14,188 nt of DNA from Nitrososphaerota archaeon. Lineage in GTDB: Archaea; Iainarchaeota; Iainarchaeia; Iainarchaeales; VGJJ01. The DNA lies in assembly GCA_020053155.1 (NCBI GenBank), contig JAGVNS010000089.1, positions 1 to 14,188 on the forward strand. The letters are read 5' to 3'. Positions 7,010 through 13,194 of the stretch are shown one piece after another (positions within the stretch are counted from its first letter, which is position 1; the number at the start of each line of letters is the position of its first letter). The notes under the pieces were generated by a model. It saw only the letters and a list, made by a program, of their open reading frames with translations, was not told the DNA's origin and did not search any database. Both the position numbers and the translations under genes were made by a program.

Positions 7010-8110
7010 CTACGCTGGTTTTTTCACCACGAAAACCCTTTCATTTACTTTCCCCACAAACCCCGAGTGGCGCTGGTACGCATCGATGGTACGTGCCACA
7101 ATATTGTCTTCCAATTCAAAACCAAATTCAGTGGCTTTTTCGATGAGCATGTCATCGCTCTTGACTATGCGGTCCGGAAATGCCCCCCCCGCCACATTAA
7201 TAACAGCCTTTCCATTTGGGAGTAAAACGCGATAAAGTTGATGCAAGACTTTTTCCATGTCTTTCAAATACGCATCCACAATAGGCAAATCCGACTCGCC
7301 GCTTGAGTTTCGCATTTCTTCCCCCACAAACGAACGCAGTTGCGTTTTGGGTTCATCAAAAAATAACGCCAGCTCAAGCTTGTATGCACTCACGTATTCA
7401 ATTTTGTTTAGGTAAGGGGGAGAGGTAATAATGGAGCCGATGGATTCGCTCTTCACGCGCTTCAATAATCGAGCATCATCTTCCAAAATAACAGGAATGT
7501 GTCCAAGAATGTGCGCTTTTTTCAAATCTTTCATCATGAATTCCAATTTTTGCAACCAGAATTTCTTGATGGGCTTGTATTCTTTGGTCGTACGACGTAA
7601 ACTCGCTCCCATTCTCTCCACATTGCTCGCGCGCAGGGTAGAATCAATCAATGCCAGCAAGGCCAAATCGTGCAATGGATTCTTTTTGTACGCATGGTCC
7701 AAGAATTTTTTAATTATGAGCAATTCCCGAAACGTTTGGGGGTGAAAGCGCTTCGCCACCCAACTCTCTACTCTTCCTTCACGTGGAAAATCAAATTCAG
7801 TTTTTTTGAGAGCTGAAAATTCGGTTTGAATTTCATCTAAATCATAATCTCTTGTTTTAACCTCTGAAACAAATCGTGCGAGTGGAGAAACATCACACCC
7901 TGACGAGTCTATTTTGTTTTCCTTGCAGGCTAACAAGGTGGTGCCAACCCCGCAAAAGGGGTCGAGAATCGGTCCTTTTAATTTATAGTTTTGAATGCAC
8001 CATTCTACGAATGCCTTAGAATACCCTTCTCGGTAGTAAAACCAGCGATGAATGGGAATGTTCTTGTTGGGAGAAAACGTGACCATTTCAGAGAGTGGAA
8101 CATCGGACAT
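7010..8110 (-). CDS. DNA methyltransferase (N4-cytosine/N6-adenine type), orphan
   Basis: From ATG 8110 this is a 366-aa AdoMet-dependent amino-methyltransferase. Residues 21-31 (HRWFYYREGYS) precede motif I, DPFCGVGTT (50-58, AdoMet binding), then SSGCDVSPLARFVSEVKT. Catalytic motif IV is TSPPYL (229-234). A late segment, YRVLLPNGKAVINVAGG, has the usual form of later strands in these enzymes. Motif I before motif IV is opposite to the order of typical TSPPY N4-cytosine enzymes such as PvuII, so the target base is uncertain. No restriction endonuclease gene is adjacent. A GTG at 8173 would add 21 residues and cannot be excluded. I prefer 8110 because TTAAAA lies 26.5 nt before it and GTG 8173 has neither box nor Shine-Dalgarno. 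An RNA target is an alternative. Confidence 0.88.
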   Translation of the reverse strand: MSDVPLSEMVTFSPNKNIPIHRWFYYREGYSKAFVEWCIQNYKLKGPILDPFCGVGTTLLACKENKIDSSGCDVSPLARFVSEVKTRDYDLDEIQTEFSALKKTEFDFPREGRVESWVAKRFHPQTFRELLIIKKFLDHAYKKNPLHDLALLALIDSTLRASNVERMGASLRRTTKEYKPIKKFWLQKLEFMMKDLKKAHILGHIPVILEDDARLLKRVKSESIGSIITSPPYLNKIEYVSAYKLELALFFDEPKTQLRSFVGEEMRNSSGESDLPIVDAYLKDMEKVLHQLYRVLLPNGKAVINVAGGAFPDRIVKSDDMLIEKATEFGFELEDNIVARTIDAYQRHSGFVGKVNERVFVVKKPA

Positions 8111-8133
8111 ATCCCTAACCCCCAGGAGCGGGC

Positions 8134-8139
8134 TTTTAA
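8134..8139 (-). promoter_or_regulatory. Candidate TATA box of the methyltransferase gene
   Basis: TTAAAA on the minus strand is centred 26.5 nt before ATG 8110. If the gene really starts at GTG 8173, this box is inside the coding region and has no meaning. Confidence 0.4.
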
Positions 8140-8174
8140 CCCCATATTGGAGAGTTTGATAGAACCGGCCCACT

Positions 8175-8193
8175 GCGGGATTGAAAATCCCGC
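8175..8193. repeat. Perfect 8-bp inverted repeat upstream of the methyltransferase
   Basis: GCGGGATT, three-base spacer GAA, then AATCCCGC. It lies between the divergent methyltransferase and tRNA-Val genes and could be an operator or an RNA hairpin. No T-run follows on either strand, so it is not a terminator. Confidence 0.5.
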
Positions 8194-8224
8194 CATGTAG
8201 TCCTTCGGTGTGGCCGGACGAAAC

Positions 8225-8296
8225 GGCCCTGTGGTCTAACGGCTAGGATAAGTCCCTTACACGGATTGGGCGGCAGTTCGACTCTGCCCAGGGCCA
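8225..8296 (+). tRNA. tRNA-Val (anticodon TAC)
   Basis: This is a complete 72-nt cloverleaf. The acceptor stem is GGCCCTG/CAGGGCC, the D arm is GTC/GAT with GG in the loop, and the anticodon stem is AGTCC/GGATT with loop CTTACAC giving anticodon TAC. The variable loop is 4 nt, the T arm is GGCAG-TTCGACT-CTGCC, and the discriminator base is A at 8296. CCA is not encoded. No good TATA box is visible in the expected place near 8190-8200. The 3' part of the gene starts the tandem array described next. Confidence 0.93.
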
Positions 8297-8321
8297 TCAT
8301 CCATATAGACCACTCGGCGTA

Positions 8322-8353
8322 GAGTCATGGCGTATTGCCATAACTCTTTTTTT
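8322..8353 (+). terminator. Hairpin A plus T7, likely tRNA-Val terminator (unit 1)
   Basis: GAGTCATGGC and GCCATAACTC form a stem with one C/A mismatch and a 5-nt loop, followed directly by seven T's. It lies 25 nt after the tRNA. Confidence 0.5.
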
Positions 8354-8430
8354 GGTCAAGCTTTTTGGAAAAAAGGTTGCGGCCGGTTCGACTCTGCCCA
8401 AGGCCATACATCCATAGGCCACTTGGTATA

Positions 8431-8464
8431 GAGTTATGGCCTTGAACGCCATAACTCGTTTTTT
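8431..8464 (+). terminator. Hairpin A plus T6 (unit 2)
   Basis: A perfect 10-bp stem GAGTTATGGC/GCCATAACTC with a 7-nt loop, one G, then six T's. It follows the duplicated tRNA tail rather than a gene, so what it terminates is unclear. Confidence 0.45.
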
Positions 8465-8552
8465 AATCAACCTTTTAGGAAAAAAGGTTGCGACTCTCTG
8501 CCTATGACCATGACTAAGTGACGCAAATAATCAATAATCACATAAAGATTCT

Positions 8553-8560
8553 TTTTTATA
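8553..8560 (+). promoter_or_regulatory. Candidate TATA box of the 8583 gene
   Basis: TTTTTATA is centred about 26 nt before ATG 8583, fitting a leaderless transcript. The region 8511-8582 is otherwise AT-rich and without a gene. Confidence 0.5.
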
Positions 8561-8582
8561 TCCAAAAAAAGAAAGGTAAAGA

Positions 8583-9323
8583 ATGAATGCCCCTTACCTT
8601 GAAATGCGAACCGCTATCTCTCTGGTCACACACACTATTGAACTCATGGCATTAGCGGTACCAGTAACTGGACGCGTGACCCCTCAAAAAATAATGGCGG
8701 TGATGCCATCTCCTGATTCGGTCTGGCGTTTCTTGTCCAAGAACAACCTCACCAAAATCGGCCAATCACAGATGGGGCTCGAACACGTGCAACACATCCA
8801 CCGCACATTGGTGAACGCCATCCAAAATCCTACAACCGTGGGACAACTTCCCGCACGTGAGGGAGAATTTTATCAGGCATCCCAAAAACGAATGATGGCA
8901 CGGAGGAGACCATCTGCCACCAAGGAAGGAATGGTTAGGCAAGCACACGCCATTCTCCAAAAAAAAGCGGACACGGGAAAAGAGCAAAGAGCTCAGACGA
9001 TGGACCACAGAGCAGCAGAAGATTTAGCGATGTTCTTCCAGCAGGGAATCATACCAAACGAAAAATTTAGGGCTGCCCTTTTTCGTTTACTGAAAGAGAC
9101 GCCGGAAAGATCTTCATATGCCACGGCATTGCGGCGACAATTGTCCGACCCCCAAATCCTACAACGTGTTCGTGAACAAGTTGAAAAATTGTCACACACT
9201 CCAAGACAGGGACGTGCCGCATGGCAAAATCCCCAGCGCGCTGTTCAAGGCTCTCGACAGGATGAAGGATTTACCCCCCATATTGTGCGTGGACCGTCCG
9301 GCAGGCCTCGAAGGCGACGATGA
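8583..9323 (+). CDS. Unrecognised basic protein, member of a local paralogous pair
   Basis: 246 aa, no family recognised. The first 85 residues look helical and contain THTIEL (16-21), a PSPDSVWRFL segment and an end at AIQNP. The same layout is seen in the 9620 protein (THTVEL ... PTLEMVQSNL ... AMTNP), so I infer distant paralogy. The middle is helical and rich in Arg, Gln and Lys, and the last residues are GRPRRRR, which could bind nucleic acid. No membrane segment or signal peptide is seen. A TATA box supports the ATG at 8583. The stop overlaps the start of the next small gene by ATGA, implying translational coupling. It lies just downstream of the tRNA-Val repeat array. A lineage-specific function is likely but unknown. 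Confidence 0.65.
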   Translation: MNAPYLEMRTAISLVTHTIELMALAVPVTGRVTPQKIMAVMPSPDSVWRFLSKNNLTKIGQSQMGLEHVQHIHRTLVNAIQNPTTVGQLPAREGEFYQASQKRMMARRRPSATKEGMVRQAHAILQKKADTGKEQRAQTMDHRAAEDLAMFFQQGIIPNEKFRAALFRLLKETPERSSYATALRRQLSDPQILQRVREQVEKLSHTPRQGRAAWQNPQRAVQGSRQDEGFTPHIVRGPSGRPRRRR

Positions 9324-9529
9324 GCGAAACCATTCAAAAAAAAGAAAAACCGGTCATCATTGAAGTGCTGATGGAAGGTCCGGGTGGAGAATTATACTTT
9401 CAACCCATTGAAGCAACTCCCGACCATCTCGAAGAGTTGATTGCCGCGACCAAAAACAGCATGATTAAACACAATCTTCAAAAACAATTGGAAAAAATGA
9501 AAAAAGAAAAAAAAGACGAAAACGGTTAA
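9320..9529 (+). CDS. Small unrecognised protein coupled to the 8583 gene
   Basis: 69 aa. The ATG overlaps the previous stop as ATGA (9320-9323), typical of co-translated partners, and this is the main reason to accept it as a gene. The N-terminal half (PVIIEVLMEG, then GELYFQPIEA) reads as beta strands. The rest is a charged helix ending in KKEKKDENG that could form a coiled coil. No domain recognised. The product may act with the 8583 protein, which is inferred from coupling only. Confidence 0.6.
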   Translation: MSETIQKKEKPVIIEVLMEGPGGELYFQPIEATPDHLEELIAATKNSMIKHNLQKQLEKMKKEKKDENG

Positions 9530-9589
9530 AGGAAAAGGGCTCCCAAAACCGCAATAGCATAATGATTCGCCTGAAAAAATCCAAAATCC

Positions 9590-9595
9590 TTAAAT
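9590..9595 (+). promoter_or_regulatory. Candidate TATA box of the 9620 gene
   Basis: TTAAAT is centred 27.5 nt before ATG 9620, in a 90-bp spacer with no other feature. Confidence 0.4.
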
Positions 9596-9619
9596 GCTGG
9601 AATGGAATGAAATGTCTCC

Positions 9620-10054
9620 ATGCATGACAGGGATTTACCAGTATTGACTGTGATAACCCACACCGTGGAATTGTTATACTTCCTCAGTCGCAGGGGAAGC
9701 ATCCGTTCTATCTTCCCCACTCTTGAAATGGTTCAGTCCAACCTGACCAGCACAGGAGTGGAGCTTCCCGAAAAAGCCCTCAAAGAATCCTATGAACTCA
9801 TGCAACTCGCAATGACTAACCCTCAAAAATTTGCGGCACGACGAGTGCTGGAAAATGCCGCCATTGCCATCATCCGGACGCGCGACCGAATGATTCAACG
9901 AAAAACTCCCCCCCGTCCGCACAACCCGAACGCCACTAAAATTTTTGATCATTTATTGGGAACCCCCCAAAAACCCCACGGAACATTTGCCCCGCAGGGA
10001 AGACCAACTACCAAACGCGACCGCAATAGGATGCGACGCAAAAGACGCCCTTAA
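9620..10054 (+). CDS. Unrecognised basic protein, second member of the paralogous pair
   Basis: 144 aa, no family recognised. The start resembles that of the 8583 protein: a hydrophobic stretch ending THTVEL (13-18), then a PTLEMVQSNL helix and an end at LAMTNP. The next part (LENAAIAIIRTRDRMIQRK) is helical. The C-terminus is rich in Pro and Arg and ends RNRMRRKRRP, parallel to the Arg tail of its neighbour. It is shorter because the middle helical part of the 8583 protein has no counterpart. The stop codon overlaps the probable TATA box of tRNA-Gly(GCC). A nucleic-acid role is a guess from charge alone. Confidence 0.6.
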   Translation: MHDRDLPVLTVITHTVELLYFLSRRGSIRSIFPTLEMVQSNLTSTGVELPEKALKESYELMQLAMTNPQKFAARRVLENAAIAIIRTRDRMIQRKTPPRPHNPNATKIFDHLLGTPQKPHGTFAPQGRPTTKRDRNRMRRKRRP

Positions 10055-10058
10055 AAAA
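10051..10058 (+). promoter_or_regulatory. Candidate TATA box of tRNA-Gly(GCC)
   Basis: TTAAAAAA is centred about 33 nt before the mature tRNA, allowing a leader of about 7 nt. It overlaps the stop of the 9620 gene. Confidence 0.45.
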
Positions 10059-10087
10059 CGTCTTGGGCGGATTTTGGTGCAGATATT

Positions 10088-10158
10088 GCGGGAGTAGTAT
10101 AGTGGTAGTACTCGACCTTGCCAAGGTCGGAGCTCGGGTTCGACCCCCGGCTCCCGCA
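10088..10158 (+). tRNA. tRNA-Gly (anticodon GCC)
   Basis: A complete 71-nt cloverleaf: acceptor GCGGGAG/CTCCCGC, D arm with GG, anticodon stem CGACC/GGTCG with loop TTGCCAA (anticodon GCC), T arm TCGGG-TTCGACC-CCCGG, discriminator A. CCA is not encoded. Confidence 0.96.
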
Positions 10159-10194
10159 TCTGGCACCTATCAATAGGAGCGTTGAACCAGAGCC

Positions 10195-10202
10195 ATATTT
10201 AA
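10195..10202 (+). promoter_or_regulatory. TATA box of metK
   Basis: ATATTTAA predicts transcription from about 10224 and a leader of about 16 nt. The leader holds GAGGG (10226-10230) as Shine-Dalgarno, 9 nt before ATG 10240. Confidence 0.55.
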
Positions 10203-10239
10203 TCCTGTTTCTATGATAATCACTCGAGGGAAATAAAAA

Positions 10240-11415
10240 ATGAAAAAAGGAAACTTTCTATTCACATCCGAATCGGTGACCGAAGGTCACCCTGATAAAG
10301 CGTGTGACCAAATTTCTGATGCCTGTGTGGACGCTGTTTTAGAAAAAGACCCTTACGGACGGGTGGCTATTGAATGTCTAGCCAAAACAGGATTTGTTTT
10401 ATTGGCAGGAGAACTCACTACCTCCGCCTACATTGATTTTCAGCGCGTAGCACGCGACGCGATTGTAAAGATTGGGTACGATGGCCCCGACGCAGGATTT
10501 GACGGAAACACGTGTGCGGTTTTGCTTGCCATTTCGGAACAGAGCCCCAACATTGCTCAAGGAGTAAATGAAGGAGAAGGATTGCATAAAGAACAGGGAG
10601 CAGGAGACCAAGGACTCATGTTTGGATATGCGTGCAATGAGACACCGGAACTAATGCCGTTACCCATTACGTTGGCCCACCAACTCACGCAACGATTGGC
10701 CCAAAAGCGAAAGAAAAAAGAAATTGTCTGGTTGCTTCCGGACGGAAAAAGCCAAGTAACTATACAATACGAAAATGGCCGACCCAAAAGGGCGGATGCG
10801 ATTGTGGTGAGCACGCATCACCGAAAAGGAATCCCCTATGAAACGATTCGAAAAACGGTCATTGAAGAAATCATTAAACCTGTTTGCGGAAAATGGATGG
10901 ACTCAACAACAAAAATATTCGTGAATCCAACGGGAAGCTTTGAAATAGGGGGACCGGTGGCGGATTCAGGATTGACGGGAAGAAAAATAATCGTGGACAC
11001 GTATGGGGGGTATGCACCACATGGAGGGGGCTCATTTTCGGGTAAAGACCCCACAAAAGTGGACCGCTCGGCCGCGTACATGGCGCGATACATCGCTAAA
11101 AACGTGGTAGCCGCAAAACTCGCGGAAGCATGCGAAGTGCAACTCGCGTATGCGATTGGAGTGGCGGAACCCGTGAGCGTGTACGTGAACACGTTTGACA
11201 CGGGAAAAGGGTCAGACGAAGACCTTTCAAACGCCATTCGAAAAGTATTTCCATTAACCCCAAAAGGAATTATTGACACGCTCAAATTGCGCCGGCCCAT
11301 TTATCAAAAAACGGCCTCATATGGACACTTTGGGAGAAACGAGCCCGAGTTTACGTGGGAAAAAACCGACCGGGTAGACGCGCTTATGGCCGTATACCAT
11401 TCTGCCAAAAATTAA
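10240..11415 (+). CDS. metK: S-adenosylmethionine synthetase, bacterial type
   Basis: Makes S-adenosylmethionine from methionine and ATP, the methyl donor for cellular methyltransferases. 391 aa, the usual length of the bacterial/eukaryotic family. The N-terminal motif is FTSESVTEGHPDK with H17 and D19, followed by CDQISDACVDA. The methionine-loop region holds GAGDQG (120-125) and GYACNETPELMPLPI. The P-loop-like motif GGGSFSGKDPTKVDRS spans 262-277. All hallmark residues are intact, so it should be active. Most archaea use a very divergent archaeal MAT instead, so this gene was probably acquired from bacteria. It is preceded by its own TATA box and a Shine-Dalgarno site and lies downstream of tRNA-Gly(GCC). 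The following gene has its own box, so metK is probably monocistronic. Confidence 0.97.
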   Translation: MKKGNFLFTSESVTEGHPDKACDQISDACVDAVLEKDPYGRVAIECLAKTGFVLLAGELTTSAYIDFQRVARDAIVKIGYDGPDAGFDGNTCAVLLAISEQSPNIAQGVNEGEGLHKEQGAGDQGLMFGYACNETPELMPLPITLAHQLTQRLAQKRKKKEIVWLLPDGKSQVTIQYENGRPKRADAIVVSTHHRKGIPYETIRKTVIEEIIKPVCGKWMDSTTKIFVNPTGSFEIGGPVADSGLTGRKIIVDTYGGYAPHGGGSFSGKDPTKVDRSAAYMARYIAKNVVAAKLAEACEVQLAYAIGVAEPVSVYVNTFDTGKGSDEDLSNAIRKVFPLTPKGIIDTLKLRRPIYQKTASYGHFGRNEPEFTWEKTDRVDALMAVYHSAKN

Positions 11416-11460
11416 CCCTTCTTTTAGAGCAAGAAACCCCATTGTTTGAAGCAAGGGCCT

Positions 11461-11468
11461 TTTAATAA
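11461..11468 (+). promoter_or_regulatory. Candidate TATA box of the 11489 gene
   Basis: TTTAATAA is centred about 24.5 nt before ATG 11489, which suits a leaderless transcript. Confidence 0.5.
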
Positions 11469-11488
11469 TCAAAAAGCACCAAACCAGC

Positions 11489-12571
11489 ATGGCTGGTCCA
11501 AAGAGAGTGTGCTATCACTTCAAAGGGGGAGAGATTAGCGGGACGCACCACCCCCCCAAAACGTTCGAAGTTGAACCGAGAGAAGAAGCCCTGCGAAGAA
11601 GGTGGATGTTTAAGTTTGATTCTGTTTTCAAAAAAGCTATTCTGCGAAAGTTGTACCGAAGCCCCCAATTTTTAGATGAAGGTGGCCAGCAAAAAAAAGT
11701 AGAAACACGCCCATCCTTGAAGAACGTTCTCACATCCTGGTACATGCAGGCGCGCAGTTATGCCAAAGAACGCGCTGAAGAGCCCCCTAGCACGTTATTT
11801 GTTGAACGACAGGGAAAAAAGCGCCCGTACCGACCGAGAGAGTACGAAATGCTCATCTCTCAGATAATAGGAAAACGATGGTTACGAGGCGCAAAATGGT
11901 TAGACGACATATTAAAAGAAATCATGATACACAAGGCAGTTGCGGAGAAGCTAACCAAATTGCCCAAACCAAAACGTTTCACCATAAAAGACATTATTGA
12001 AATAAACAAAAGAGCACTGACCTACTGCACGGTAGTGGAAGACTTTTTGCGGATACAAGCCGTTGCCATCGAAGCGAGACGATTGTTTTTGCAACGATTC
12101 AACTTTGGATTCAAAGAAGAATTGGATGAACTGGTCTCCCTCCGAGCGGAACAGGACCAAATAGACCAAAAATTAGCTCGTGCCGAAAAAGAAACACGCA
12201 GAACAAGAAACCGACTCAACCAACTCATCGCGGGAAATGGAAACCCTGTTGAAGAGGTAGGAAAGTGGAAGCAACGATTTCCACCCATGGCTAATGCTAG
12301 GGAACTCACCCAAGACGCACGAAGAAAACTTGAAAAAGAAAGGGCAGAAGGGAAGGTCACGAGAGGAGCGCTCCTCAATTTACACGAAACTTCCCTCAAC
12401 ATGTGGATTGAAATCAACAGCTGGCTTTCACACCAATACAAGCTATACCAACTCTACGGAACTACCTTTAGCAATTGGGCACCCGAAAGAATAATTGATG
12501 AAATGGGAATCTGTCGACGAAACATTGCCGAAAGTCGAGAAGCCATTCAAAATCTCCTGAAAAAAAGGTAA
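11489..12571 (+). CDS. Unrecognised basic coiled-coil protein
   Basis: 360 aa, no family recognised. The sequence is strongly charged and helical almost throughout. The first 120 residues are rich in Arg and Lys, with Trp and Tyr scattered (HHPPKTFEVEPREEALRRRW; KKRPYRPREYEM). Residues about 208-246 (FKEELDELVSLRAEQDQ, then KLARAEKETRRTRNRL) have a heptad-like pattern suggesting a coiled coil. The last 60 residues form another helical region (SLNMWIEINSWLSHQYKLYQLYG). No signal peptide or membrane segment. It stands alone between metK and tRNA-Gly(CCC) with its own TATA box. It shares the basic character of the 8583 and 9620 products, but I see no shared motif. Function unknown. Confidence 0.7.
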   Translation: MAGPKRVCYHFKGGEISGTHHPPKTFEVEPREEALRRRWMFKFDSVFKKAILRKLYRSPQFLDEGGQQKKVETRPSLKNVLTSWYMQARSYAKERAEEPPSTLFVERQGKKRPYRPREYEMLISQIIGKRWLRGAKWLDDILKEIMIHKAVAEKLTKLPKPKRFTIKDIIEINKRALTYCTVVEDFLRIQAVAIEARRLFLQRFNFGFKEELDELVSLRAEQDQIDQKLARAEKETRRTRNRLNQLIAGNGNPVEEVGKWKQRFPPMANARELTQDARRKLEKERAEGKVTRGALLNLHETSLNMWIEINSWLSHQYKLYQLYGTTFSNWAPERIIDEMGICRRNIAESREAIQNLLKKR

Positions 12572-12651
12572 TAGCTGCCACCAGACTCCCCACTCGAGAA
12601 CTAAAATAGTGCTTTCTGCGGCACCAAAAAAGTTTTAGCTGAAGGGCCAGC

Positions 12652-12659
12652 TATTAAAG
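12652..12659 (+). promoter_or_regulatory. TATA box of tRNA-Gly(CCC)
   Basis: TATTAAAG is centred about 29 nt before the mature tRNA, allowing a 3-nt leader. The spacer 12572-12684 holds no gene. Confidence 0.5.
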
Positions 12660-12684
12660 CCTATTCAACGAAAAGTTCAAGTAA

Positions 12685-12755
12685 GCAGCGATAGTCTAGT
12701 GGCATGATTCGACCTTCCCAAGGTCGCGGTCCGGGTTCGATTCCCGGTCGCTGCA
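12685..12755 (+). tRNA. tRNA-Gly (anticodon CCC)
   Basis: A complete 71-nt cloverleaf: acceptor GCAGCGA/TCGCTGC, anticodon stem CGACC/GGTCG with loop TTCCCAA (anticodon CCC), T arm CCGGG-TTCGATT-CCCGG, discriminator A, CCA not encoded. Its anticodon stem equals that of the GCC isoacceptor at 10088, while acceptor stems and D arms differ, so it is not a recent duplicate. Confidence 0.96.
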
Positions 12756-12777
12756 TCGGAACAATTGAGGGATAGCA

Positions 12778-12783
12778 TTTTAA
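12778..12783 (+). promoter_or_regulatory. TATA box of the cupin-kinase operon
   Basis: TTTTAA is centred 26.5 nt before ATG 12807 and argues against the upstream in-frame TTG at 12765. Confidence 0.5.
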
Positions 12784-12806
12784 CTTCTTCAGCCCGCTTT
12801 CGTGGT

Positions 12807-13166
12807 ATGTTTGTCCGGGATTTGAAGAAACTGAAATCCTTCGTCGCAGGAGATAAAACCATTCTCTGCGAGCTTTTTAATCCCTTAAAAGAAAAAATGG
12901 AGTTACGATATAGCTTAGCTCATGCCATTGTTACCCCTGGTCAAATTACGCAAGATCATATGTTGAAAACGTCCGAAGTATACTATATTTTACAGGGAAA
13001 GGGGGTTATGCACATCGATAATGAGACGGCGGAAGTGGAAGAAGGACGGGCGATTTACATTCCCCCTCACGCCAAACAAAAAATAAAAAATACAGGAAAA
13101 AACGACCTGGTTTTCCTTTGCATTGTTGACCCGGCTTGGCGGTCGGAAGACGAAATCGTGTTGTAA
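12807..13166 (+). CDS. Small single-domain cupin protein
   Basis: From ATG 12807 this is a 119-aa single cupin barrel. Motif 1 runs from G45 through H51 and E57 to G64 (QDHMLKTSEVYYILQGKG). Motif 2 is G80 ... YIPPHAKQKIKN. Compared with the classic G-x5-H-x-H-x3-4-E, the second His is Leu53, and the His of motif 2 falls at Gln91, so H51, E57 and perhaps H88 or Q91 would hold any metal. Small archaeal cupins with this H/E/Q pattern are common, so this is probably a subfamily trait. Related proteins include sugar-phosphate isomerase-like and ligand-binding cupins; the substrate is unknown. The TTG at 12765 would add 14 residues but lies upstream of the probable TATA box. It lies 28 bp before the sugar kinase gene, so a joint role with a sugar or nucleoside substrate is plausible. 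Confidence 0.85.
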   Translation: MFVRDLKKLKSFVAGDKTILCELFNPLKEKMELRYSLAHAIVTPGQITQDHMLKTSEVYYILQGKGVMHIDNETAEVEEGRAIYIPPHAKQKIKNTGKNDLVFLCIVDPAWRSEDEIVL

Positions 13167-13194
13167 TGGCGCAGGGTGAAACGGAGAAACGAAA

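Larger units (their letters stand above)
8270..8510 (+). repeat. Tandem array of tRNA-Val 3' ends with hairpins, about 2.2 units
   Basis: Units begin at 8270, 8379 and 8490 (period 109-111 bp), each opening with a GCG. Unit 1 begins inside tRNA-Val. Its 20-nt 3' end (8277-8296) recurs at 8387-8406 with one mismatch. A decayed third copy lies at about 8491-8510. Units 1 and 2 then each carry hairpin A (8322-8346; 8431-8457), a T-run (8347-8353; 8459-8464) and hairpin B (8357-8379; 8468-8490). Stems are conserved while loops differ: hairpin A has loop GTATT in unit 1 and CTTGAAC in unit 2. Unit 2 has perfect stems of 10 and 9 bp, and unit 1 has one mismatch in each. The copies in units 2 and 3 have no 5' tRNA half. 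Possible readings are attachment-site scars of an integrating element, duplication of a tRNA terminator, or a small structured RNA. Confidence 0.8.

Noticed and set aside
8379..8410. Second tRNA gene in the repeat array
   Set aside because: Only the T loop and 3' acceptor strand are duplicated. No D arm, anticodon arm or 5' acceptor strand precedes it, so it is not a tRNA.
8270..8510. CRISPR array
   Set aside because: The repeats are whole about 110-bp tandem units without short unique spacers, and no cas gene is present.
10115..10131. Inverted repeat CGACC...GGTCG as an operator
   Set aside because: It is the anticodon stem of tRNA-Gly, repeated at 12712-12728 for the same reason.
10836..11300. 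Minus-strand open frame inside metK
   Set aside because: Antisense to conserved MetK motifs; no independent start signal and unlike any protein I know.
12022..12441. Minus-strand open frame opposite the 11489 gene
   Set aside because: Ser/Arg/Phe-rich antisense shadow; the plus frame is longer and has a TATA box.
12639..12654. AGCTG/CAGCT hairpin before tRNA-Gly(CCC)
   Set aside because: Only 5 bp with no T-run; likely chance.
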